NCBI GenBank assembly: GCA_029378245.1
Contig: JARKIF010000003.1
Span: 2,728,001-2,792,000, forward strand
Length of the DNA: 64,000 nucleotides
Direction of reading: 5' to 3'
From: Roridomyces roridus
Taxonomy: Eukaryota > Basidiomycota > Agaricomycetes > Agaricales > Mycenaceae
Shown here: positions 54,888 through 64,000 of the stretch, in pieces
Layout of the letters: each line of letters opens with the position of its first letter
How positions within the stretch are numbered: the stretch's first letter is position 1
The notes under the pieces: generated by a model
Database searches by the model: none
What the model was told of the DNA's origin: nothing
Seen by the model: the letters and a program-made list of their open reading frames with translations, nothing else
Translations under genes and position numbers: made by a program

Positions 54888-56018
54888 ATGGGACAATACT
54901 GGAAGGTCATCAATCTAGACAAGCGCGAAACCGTTGGAGATTGGGGGAAGCATTTGATATGGGACTCCCTCCCTCACGACTTGATAAATCGCCTGCTGCT
55001 CTCCATCCCTGTAGATCTCCCCACATGCGATGACCTCGTTTATCCGTTCAAACCGGGTTCCGTTTACAAAGAACGCTCGTATTACCGGCCTGGTCGTCTC
55101 TGTTTTCCTCACACGGCTATCCAGAGGTGCGTGAATCGGTCGGATTCGTTGCGAAATATGTACTGACTCCTATTATCCTAAAGCTCCCCGTTTACGCGGC
55201 TGCCCAGCGAGATCATCGGCGAAGTCTTCTCGCAGATCGACTCTCTGGCCGACGTGGTGTGTCTCAGTCTTACGAGTCAATTCCTCTGGGAACTGGGGCG
55301 CCGCGTCATATATCTGCGCATCGTTGGCTGGTACAAAGACCTTTGCTGGGCGGGAGATCGGATCATCTGCGCCGGAGAATACCTCTGGAACACGGAGATT
55401 CCCGAGCACATCCTGACTCCTGCCGAACGGCAAATGTTCAGCGATTACGAGGACCCCGATAGGGATCGTAGCCCTCCATACGACCATGTGCTGTTTCACT
55501 ACCCTTGGCGCGAGACTTCCGACCGCTATATGATCCTCGACTTGTTTGACAGGGAGGCTATGAAGCAGCTCGTTACGGATGAGGATTGGGAGCAGGATTG
55601 GCAACAGTACCAGTTGTTCACATCCTTCATCAACATGTGGTGCGAAATCCGAGATGTGCACGTGGACGAGTGCACGGTCGTCCTACGCAACCTTTCGCGC
55701 CGCCAATATGTCCGTGGGTCGACTCTCGACGGATGGCGGGCCGCCATGGACGGCGTTATACGGGAGTCAGACAAAGTCGGCTTCCAACAAGTTATATTGA
55801 GCCGGATTTCTGTCAGTTCTGAAGGGAACGAGGCAATGGAAGACGCGGACGCTTACTGTATCGGCGCCTGGGCTGGGGATCGGTTTGATTTTGTCTATGT
55901 CGACTGGTTGGAAGGGTTGAAGGATACGGAGGAAGAGGGGGATGCATGGGGTGGATGCGAGCGACCGCGTGTTGACAGACGTTGGAGCTATTTGGCGCTC
56001 CCAGTACGGGCCTTTTGA
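54888..56018 (+). CDS. MGQYWK/F-box-like family protein, best-preserved copy
   Basis: Uncharacterised Agaricomycete family. Exons 54888-55126 and 55184-56018 give 357 residues. The N terminus carries the family signature MGQYWKVINLDKRETVGDWG. Exon 2 opens with an F-box-like segment at about residues 83-125 (LPSEIIGEVFSQIDSLADVV, CLSLTSQFLWELGRRVIY), then CWAGDRIICAGEYLW, RYMILDLFDREAMKQLV, LRNLSRRQYVRGSTLDGW, GFQQVILSRISVSSEG and GAWAGDRFDFVYVDWLEGL. The last 24 residues differ from the paralogue at 14029 because of an extra G near 55949, so the C terminus (WGGCERPRVDRR...) is probably frameshifted, though the ORF closes nearby. An SCF adaptor role is inferred only from the F-box-like segment. 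Confidence 0.75.
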
Positions 56019-56039
56019 CATTACTGACTCGGACTAGTA

Positions 56040-58860
56040 TTATAGAATTTCTACCAGGTGTGGAGACGCTAGCCCTGCGATAATGGCCCGAATATGTGCC
56101 AGTAAAGTCCCTAAGTTCTCACTATCCAACGTATTCGCCCATGCAACCAAGGTGTCCTTCATCCGACTTCGAGCAATGGGATCGTCCAACCACGGATAAA
56201 ACGGACGAGTGTCCGGCGTCAACCGCTCCGGCACGTCCGCATAAACATCGAATATCTCACTGTTCACAACAGCGTCCAATACTTCCGTCGTGTTTAAAGC
56301 CGATCCTTGATGATCCCGCATCCGTGCAAGTGCGTCTGCCAGCCCAATTTGATGAACCTCATGCATGGCTGCGCGGGGTGCGTTGATTTTGCTGCCAAGA
56401 TATCGCAGGGTATCCACCACGCGGTACGGGAGAGAGTCCAAGTCGTTCCCAATGCCCTCGATATATTCGGCCAACAGGGCGATTTGTGCTTCCACCACAC
56501 GGTCGCTGAGTTGCTGTTTGATGAGATACAGCGTGCTTCCATCGCTCTCGTCGTCCATCACCTTGTCGATGAGTTCGGAGAGGGTGCTTCGCGTCAATTC
56601 GGGGAAGAGCGAGTGCTGCGATTCAACGAGCCCATCCCTGACGTTGTAAGTGTGGAGGCTGCCTCGGAGAATCATGTCTTTCAACATGGGGATGACGGAG
56701 CGCGATTGAGGGCAGAAGGTTTGTTGGGGAAGCGCGGCAAGGATAGACTGGGCCTGAGGTGCGGATTAAGACATCCGTTTCCAGACTCAAAATACGCCAA
56801 AGGGATGCCAGCACCTTTTCGAGATAGGATGAAGCCGAAGCGTGGGTGCTTATGGTTATGGGGTATGCTTCCCACAAATATGACCAGACGAGATTCTTGA
56901 TGACTCGATCCGACTTGCGAGTATTCAGGTAATGAATAATGGCTAGCGGAATCGGGGTTGGCTCGCGTTCCTGATCGGGCGTCCAATAAGAACACAACTC
57001 CCGGACGACTTCGTCCACCCAATCCGAGTCCTTGGAGTCTGAGGCAGTTGTGTATACAGCGGCCTTCAACGCCATGTCCAGTTGGTCTTTCCAGGCCGAG
57101 AACGACGCTGAGGGATGCAGCGCAATGGCAGACCGAGTATCAAGATATCGGAATGGTGGTGATTTCAGCAACGCCGCGTGTCGAAGGAAACGAAATAAAA
57201 GTCGATGGGGGACGTTGATCACCAAATCTTGGAGAATGCGAGCCAAGGCATCGAGTATTCGCCCTGGGGGTAAATCGAGTTGTCGCGTCAAGAGTTGGTC
57301 TTCCATAATAGGGAGATTCATAAACCACCAGGACTTGATCAGCGATATAGGAGCCTGTAGCTCTGGAGTACGGTCATTTTCTATATCAATTCGTAGCTGG
57401 GCGATATCCCGCAACAAATTTGGAACCTGGGCTTTGGCAGATAAGAATGCCGACCACTGCACCAGCAGGGTGATAGAGTGGACATAATAAGCCCATTCTG
57501 TGGCTGAAGACGAGTAATGTTGGAATTCGGGAAACTCCAACAGCATGTGTACGCTCGGCGAGGGAGGGAGGCTCGCCATGGCCCTACAACGCTCGGTAAT
57601 ACGTAGTCCGACGGCGTTTGACCGACTGCGCCCGATAGTAGCCCACTGTGGCAGCTATGGAGGAGGCCTCGAAGACGGGGTAGCAAGGCCAGGTCGGTAT
57701 TATGTATGATATTCTGAATGTGGTCTCGATATCCCCATCGGAGGGATTGCGAGCCGCATACCACATCAGGGATGGCCTCGATGAAAGGCTCGAGCTCGTT
57801 GTCATCTGCCAACGACTTGACAGTCCAGACGAGTGCCTGGTAGTCTCGAGCGTTGCGCTCGGGAGATGGGTGCATTGCTTGATGAGACATGGCTCCCATC
57901 GCTGTTTTATCCGCCGAGGTATCCGCGCCAACACGGTGGCGGCGTCGGAACCAACCCCGTGTTTGTCGGGAAAGGTCCCAAAATGCCCCGGACAGTGGCG
58001 TGCGGTATGGGCAGTCAAGATACATCAGGGGCAAGAAAGTTAAGATAGAGTACATCGCCGTGACAAGGGCCAGGATGGCACCTGCCACGGCCGCCATCGG
58101 GATGTTGATGGGTATGAGGAATGCGACAAGCCCTGCGAAGAAAAAGAGCAGGGATGCGTGTAGGAGAAGTGGGATGATGTCGACGACTACATGCATGCTG
58201 AACCGCTTGAGGCCATAATATAGATACGAGAAAATACGGGCGCGCATGGCCGGCGCGGAGCGCATGTCTGCTTTGTGGAGAAAGTCGCGAGCCCATTGCT
58301 CGACGAGGGTGGCAACGAGGGCGCAAGACAGACTGAGCCCTAGACTGACGAACCAAAAGTAGTTGCAGACAAGGGATGCCGTTGGCGGTGCGAAAGCTGG
58401 CGTACGTTGCGGCAGCAGAAAGGTGCTCCCATTTGCGGCCGCGGCAAGCTGCTGCGAGATCTGAGCCAGCAGCTGGACTGTAGTATCTCCAGAGTCTGGA
58501 AGAAGCATCGGATAGCTCTCGATAATGAAGGCCGTCAGACTCGCAGAGAAGAGACCCGCCTTCAAAATGGTTAGAGGTTTCAGTGTGCAGGGAGACGACC
58601 TACGAAGATGAGCATCCCCTCCATGTCACTCTTCCAACTCTCCACCAAGGCTTTGTCATATTTTTCTGCCTCGGAGACATAGACAGCCCAAAGCTTTGTG
58701 GCAGCAGCGTCTTCGCTCGGGTCCGCCAAGGCCGGTGTTTCTGAGCCTGCAACAGGTGAGCAATCATGAAAAGACCTGCAACGAACGATCGAGCACCTTG
58801 GGATTGTTTGCCTTTCTCTATATCAGCAGTAGACCGGGGCATGGTGGAGGTATCGGACAA
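56040..58860 (-). pseudogene. DUF6535 membrane protein gene with probable frameshifts
   Basis: Agaricomycete DUF6535 family, function unknown. Start at 58860 (MSDTSTMPRSTADIEKG). Introns follow at about 58806-58752 and 58610-58569. The diagnostic domain follows: LWAVYVSEAEKYDKALVESW, MEGMLIF/AGLFSASLTAF, IIESYPMLLPDSGDTTVQLL. Then come helices (YFWFVSLGLSLSCALVATLV, VVVDIIPLLLHASLLFFFAG, AAVAGAILALVTAMYSIL) and a long soluble tail. The tail changes frame near 57590 (to MASLPPSPSVHMLLEFPEFQ) and again near 56750 (to ILAALPQQTFCPQ, MLKDMILRGSLHTYNVRDGL), with no plausible introns at either place. The last part ends LASPHLVEIL at 56040, 22 bp from the convergent MGQYWK gene. If both shifts are assembly errors the gene is intact. 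Confidence 0.75.
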
Positions 58861-59136
58861 GGAAACTGCTGCCGAAGAAGCGGTGATTGCGCGGCCCCAC
58901 GTCGGCCATCAAATATCGGCGTTGATTGGCGGGAACATCAATCATATGAACCACGCCTAGACTCTTGTCCAGAACCACGACCGAGCCATGGAAGGTGAAG
59001 GGCAGCAGCGCATTGAGGACTCGGAAGCGAGAGAAGCAGAGACTCTCTTCCATTTAAGATTAGTCAGAGATGGCGCCTGGGACGAGGGTATTTCGCAAAC
59101 AGTCGGGGCAGTGAAATAACCGTTTATCATTCAAAC

Positions 59137-60604
59137 CTAAGCGCTAGCGTATCCCGTCTTCCCAAATACGACTCCAAACGCCGGACCTCCCTTGCAAAAC
59201 ATCCTCCGCACGTCGCCGACCAAGAGCTCAGGTACTTCGTGTGCCGCAAAGTGTCCTCCTCGCTCGTGCTCAGACTCGATAACGACATTGGCCAACAGTT
59301 TTGTCCATCTAAATATCAATTGAGCGTCAGCCATCTGGGATATAAATTCACGACGTACGTCCGGGGAACGATGATAACCTCCTTGGGAAAGTAGGAGAAC
59401 CCAGCCGGGATGGTAGGCGCCTCGGACGGGGGCGGGAACCGTTTATCGCCTTTGTTCATTTCGTAATAAATACGGAGCGACGCGGCGGGTCCGGAGCGCG
59501 AAAAGTAGTAGCTCGAAATCCACGTGAGCACTTCATCGTCGTCCCATGCGTAAGCGTCCGTGCATGTCATTAGTTTTTCGTAGATCCAGGCGAGGAGGCC
59601 GACGGGCGAGTCTGCGAGCGAGTAGCCGAGGGTTTGAGGTTTGGTCGACTGTTGGGCGTAGTATCCGCGTCCTGTGGTTTCAAACCAGTTTGTACGCTTC
59701 AAGCCAGCCTTCTCAAATGCTGTATGCGGCGTGAGCAACGCCCGGAGATACGCCAGAGGACTGGATAAAAGCGATGGATGCTGGGCGCTGGGATGGATTT
59801 GTAACTGCGCGTTGAATTGTGGTGGACAAATGAGAGAACTCACATTGGAAAGTTGGTATGCCACGCCTTGTTGTGCTTTCCACCATAGTTGCGCGCGATT
59901 CGGCGGTTGATCTGGAAACCGAGGTCTCCACCCTGGGTTACTTTGAAGGATGGTCAGCCTGGCAGATGGAGTGAAGCGCCGCACACACCATATTCGTTGT
60001 ATCCAAGTGCGAGCATCAGCTTATGGCCAACCTCCGCATATTGATCGAGCTTGAACCCTCTGGTCTTTGGTCCCTCTGAAAATCCGTACCCCGGCAGGCC
60101 TAATGCCACGACGTGGAAGCTGGGATGATCCGGGGAGGATTCGACCAGAAGAGGGAGTATCTTGCGGACTTCGAGGAAGTTTCCCGGCCCTGGCGCGCGT
60201 CGGATACATCGAACAGCTCAAGGTACACACTCACATCCATGAACGAAGAGAAGAGGAATCGCGTCGGCGACGGCGCTCTTCTGATGCACGTAGTGGATAT
60301 TTAGCGTGCCGTGGTCCGCGACGTCGATGTCCCTCGTAAACTGGGGCAGTTCCAAATTGATCTGAGCCTCGTGAACCCGCCAGTCGTAGCCGTCCTGCCA
60401 TCTGTCCGCCAGCCTCCGGATGTCCGCCAGGGGAGCACCGTAATCCCAACCTGAAGGACGCGATGAGTCTGCGAAGCACGGTGGGAGAGGGAGATGAGGA
60501 CCGGCGTCTTCCAGCTCGTCAGGCAATCTTGTTAACCGCAATTTCTGGCGCAACTCGTCGATTTTCGCGTCGGGGACCGATATTTTGAAGGAGGACTCGG
60601 CCAT
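59137..60604 (-). CDS. Epoxide hydrolase (alpha/beta hydrolase with EHN domain)
   Basis: Hydrolyses epoxides to diols through an ester intermediate; substrate unknown. Start at 60604 ([20 protein letters not shown]), the N-terminal EHN domain ([34 protein letters not shown]). The oxyanion motif HGWPGNFLEV is formed across an intron. [20 protein letters not shown] follows, then the nucleophile elbow [11 protein letters not shown] after another intron (Asp nucleophile; the usual Trp after it is Leu). The cap region includes [20 protein letters not shown] and [11 protein letters not shown]. The acid region precedes [19 protein letters not shown] with the catalytic His. The end is FGKTGYASA before TAG. 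About six short introns. Length close to the usual 400. Probably active. Confidence 0.9.
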
Positions 60605-61795
60605 GACGGTGGGAGGAAGCAGGAGCAAACTTGGCTGAGTAATGATCCATAACGGCACCGATCCCCTACTCTGCCAGCCTCTGATGAACAGCGGCCTGAT
60701 GTGTGGGGCTGCTAACGCTGATCTGATGAAAACACGGCTGAGTTTTCTTTTGGTGCCACAGACAAGACACCACAGAAAGTCATTGATTTCCTGTTCCAGT
60801 TCCTGAATGAAAGGCGGGAAGGTGCAGCCCCATTTCATGGATACCTCGTCGAATCCTCTCGTTCTGGGTTTCTTGATGGCGTGCCGTCGGCCCGTCGTCT
60901 GCCGCTCTTGGCTCCGCCCATCGCAATCCCACATCTTCTTCCGACCTCGTGATACAATTGGAACCTGACCTCGTCAAACGGTCAAAATCAAGCCAATCCT
61001 ATCTCCGCGCCGATTAGCTCTACGAAGGCAATGCAACGCCGCGGGGACGGCGGCGGCTTCTCGGCCTGCAGTTTAGGTCCCAGAAAATCTTCTCGGTAGC
61101 GCGATGTAATGGGAGAAGGCTCGGATGCGATTGAAGACTTCAAACGCGGACTCTGCGGCGGCGCAATTCGGCACCGCGGCCAGTCTAAGTTATAAGTGGC
61201 AACTTCTGCTCTCTGACGCAAGATCGATTCCAACTGCTGTTAGTCGTACGTGTGCGACCTTCCGGATCCGTACGCGCATCCGTTCAAACCGCTACGATTC
61301 TGAACACCATGATCTCGAAAGGGGTACAAGATAGGTATCACGACCCTGGCGCTCTGCTGTACGTGTCTTCGACTTCCGAGCCCTCGCGACTTTCCTCCGA
61401 CGTCAGAACATCAACGGAAGAGCTTGATCATTCTATGCTTTCAAGTCTGTGTTTCAGGTCAGTTGTGTTCGTGGGTAGTGCAAAGTCCTTTTCACTCCGC
61501 CACAGCATCAGCGGAGAAGCTTGAGTTAAAAAGTACAACCACCAAAAGACAAATTCTTCCTGTGATGAAAAGAATTCAACTGTAAACTGTCATGCTCCGC
61601 GCTATGTGGAGTTGAGCTGCTTGGACCCCAGATCCTAATGCACCCAGTATTGGAAGGATGAGCTCGAGAATACAAGAAGACATTTACGGAGTGCCAGTCG
61701 AGGGTCACTTGGATTCTCAGGCTTCAGGCCTCGGGGCCGCCGACGAGAAATGTATAGGCTCCAACATGTTGCGTCTGAAGCTTGAAGCACGGCTA
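60605..61795. other. Intergenic region, no gene recognised
   Basis: 1.2 kb between the epoxide hydrolase promoter and the 3' end of dml1. Open frames here are short and lack any recognisable domain. Confidence 0.4.
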
Positions 61796-63857
61796 TCACT
61801 CCTCATCTTCCCCATACTCCTCCGCTGTCTCCGTCTCCCCGCCATACCCCTCCTCCCCACCAGCATTATCACACAACGTCCACAAATCATTCTCAAGTTC
61901 CCCCATCTCATCCCCGTCCAAGCCCGTAGTCCCCACCGGCATCTTGCGCCTCTTGCAATCCTGCACAAACCGCGCATACTCCCCCAGCATGCGCGCCGAC
62001 CCACTTGACGTGGTGATGGAAGACAAGACCTTAGTCGAGGGTGGTCGATACAGAGACAATGTCGGATTAGAAACGTCCGGATCCCCGCCGGTTTCCGGAC
62101 GGAAAAAAGTGGGGAACGATGTCGGGAGAGGGTACGCTCCCGCGTGGATGGTGCTGGTTCTACATCAGAAAGGGTGGATATAGGTAGGCGTAGCAATTTT
62201 TTACCTCGCCATGAAGTTGTTATCAGTCCTCCATTCGTCGTACGACTTTATCTCGGCAAGGGAGAATCCTCTGGTGACATCCCGGCGTCCGAACTGCGCA
62301 CGAGGGTTTAGTTTGTTTGTCAGACCCCGCATGTAACGTGCGCATACCACGGATCTTGGCAAGGAATTATTTTTCGAGGCAGAGAGGCTGTAGATCTGCC
62401 GCTCCAAATCCAGAGTCCCCATAGACGGGAAAATACCATCGAGTTCTGCGAAAGGCGAGGTGATTGGTGATCTCACGAAGCTGGATATAACGTCCTTGGC
62501 GCCGTTTGAGCTAGTGCAGGTGAGTTTGGGTACTCGGCGAAGGGCAGGTGAGCTCACCGCAAAGGAAGCGTCGCAGTTTCGATATGGGCGGACAAGATGG
62601 CAGATGTGTGATACGCATGAGTTCTCTGGGTTGCAAGTTCAGTGTGGGATCGAGGCCGCTAGAAAGGCGACACAGACGTTGGCATCCAGACGCGAATTGT
62701 GGAGGACCTCGTCCGGCCAGGTCGTGGGATGCTGCACGGGGATGTTTATAGAGGCAAGCTCACTCAAACCCCGCAAAACGAGCGCGTCATTGATAGTTTT
62801 CCGTGTCCCACGTTTAGTCTACGGGCACCCATCGGCGGTAAGTACACCACCACCACAGATATCATTACTGACGCAACTTACATCCAAGGTGCCGGACGGA
62901 GCGGCGTCTGAGAGGAGCGGCCACGCCAGCACCGGCACTTTATCAAAGTCGTCCCGGAGGGCCGTCAGGACAGAGTTAATGAAAGAACCAAAGGTAGCCG
63001 TATCTTGGACGAGTTGGATACCCTGTACAAGGGTAAGCAATCGGTGCCCATTTAGCCGGTCGCACAAAATACCTGGATCGTCTCACATTCCTCCAGGAAT
63101 AATCGGACTGGCCCCTCCATCAACCCCGTGTCCTGTGGGTCAAGGTCCGTCAGAAAGCGGTTTGCAAGTGGCAAGTGCGTGAAATCGGGGCACCTCATCA
63201 AACCGCGTGAAAGCGTCCCGGCTAGCGGACCAGTTACCCTCTACGTCCTCCCAGTCAGGAACGTCCGGGAGCCTCTGAATCGTGCGCGGGTGGTAGAAAA
63301 GGCGGTTAAAATCCGACCAGTATCGAACGTCTTGGACGTCGATGGCGGCGGCGTCAGTAGTATCTATATCCAATTTGTCCATTTCGATCTGATACCGACT
63401 CTGGCGGGCCGGTTCCTGCTTGTACTGGACGGGATCGTCGGGCCTGCGGGCCACTCCCATGAGAACGTGAATTCGCCCCGAGCCAATGGCACTAACCATA
63501 GCCCTGTCTTCTCGGTCACAGAATCGTCGCCGTATAAAGCTGGACTCAGCGCGCCAAAGTTTGCTGCGGAACCTCAGCTTTGGGTGGGCTCCAAGAATAT
63601 CTACGCACCTTTGTGATCAAATGCCAAAAGTCGGGGACAAAATGTAGCTTCTCCCTAAAAAAATGGGTCAACAGACAGCTGAATGTATGTAGATGCATAC
63701 GCACCTTTGGATTCAATCCCTCTCGAAAAGACACATCATGGCAGACTTCCGAATCTGGCTCATCGCCGTAGGTAAAGTAGCTTTCTTGGGTATTCCAAAA
63801 ATGCGTCCCGGTGTAGTTGGCCTGGGTTCCCGCCTGGATGTACAGAATTTCCTTCAT
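61796..63857 (-). CDS. dml1: DML1/Misato family tubulin-like protein
   Basis: Needed for mitochondrial DNA inheritance and mitochondrial distribution in yeast and animals (known for the family). Start at 63857 (MKEILYIQAGTQANYTGTHF), a tubulin-like first strand diagnostic of the family; an in-frame ATG at 63878 would add MSISRFS. Exon 1 continues FWNTQESYFTY...VCHDVSFREG. Later exons encode TGLMEGPVRLFLEECETIQV, GIQLVQDTATFGSFINSVL, VPVLAWPLLSDAAPSG, LDGIFPSMGTLDLERQIYSL and RRDVTRGFSLAEIKSYDEW. The last exon, after an intron near 62210-62165, gives TIHAGAYPLPTSFPTFF and ends in an acidic tail before TGA at 61796. Several short introns, not all borders resolved. No lesions noticed. Confidence 0.88.
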
Positions 63858-64000
63858 GCTGAACCTAGAAATGGACATATAAGCCCATTAGCACCGGCGG
63901 ATTGCGTGGATTCCGACCTGCGCTTTTTTTGATGGTGGCCGTCACAGGACAAGCCACAAGTGTGGTCGTGTTTACTACCTTGGCCGATTGATGGCCGCGT

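Overview
The window is nuclear DNA of a filamentous basidiomycete, most likely an agaricomycete. It has dense genes on both strands, many 45-60 nt GT-AG introns, and families typical of Agaricomycetes: DUF6533, DUF6535, expanded F-box families, and an uncharacterised family whose proteins begin MGQYWK. There are no bacterial operon features. I cannot name the species from sequence alone.

Layout. 0.6-2.0 kb: aldo/keto reductase (-). 5.2-13.6 kb: three dispersed paralogues of a small single-pass membrane protein family I do not recognise (+), with a class-I-like O-methyltransferase (-) between the second and third. 14.0-16.0 kb: a decayed MGQYWK/F-box-like gene and the tail of a DUF6535 gene, split by a short inverted-repeat element. 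16.1-18.0 kb: MFS transporter (-). 18.6-22.1 kb: F-box gene split by a 2 kb element. 22.7-24.1 kb: FMN-dependent 2-hydroxy-acid oxidase (-). 24.5-24.8 kb: heptamer minisatellite and an intron-containing tRNA-Gln (-). 25.0-28.1 kb: two tandem SDR paralogues (-). 28.4-30.7 kb: Ent3-type epsin (+). 30.9-38.5 kb: F-box copy, DUF6533 protein, F-box pseudogene, F-box fragment, MGQYWK pseudogene. 38.6-46.1 kb: a TA-flanked MITE, then an LVIVD-repeat (choice-of-anchor B) secreted protein gene broken by three independent insertions, two of which carry a further nested element. 47.7-49.3 kb: the only intact F-box gene of its family here. 49.6-53.8 kb: a cyanovirin-N/coiled-coil gene and a coiled-coil relative split by a 1.5 kb insertion. 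54.9-58.9 kb: the best-preserved MGQYWK/F-box-like gene, convergent with a frameshifted DUF6535 gene. 59.1-60.6 kb: epoxide hydrolase (-). 61.8-63.9 kb: DML1/Misato (-).

The housekeeping genes (ent3, dml1, tRNA, MFS, redox enzymes) look intact. The lineage-specific families (F-box, MGQYWK, DUF6535, coiled-coil, LVIVD) are duplicated and decaying through frameshifts and exon insertions. In several cases target-site duplications and comparison with a paralogue define the insertion almost to the base. No biosynthetic cluster is evident; the oxidoreductases, methyltransferase and transporter show no shared pathway logic beyond proximity. The three-member membrane protein family is the best candidate for something undescribed.
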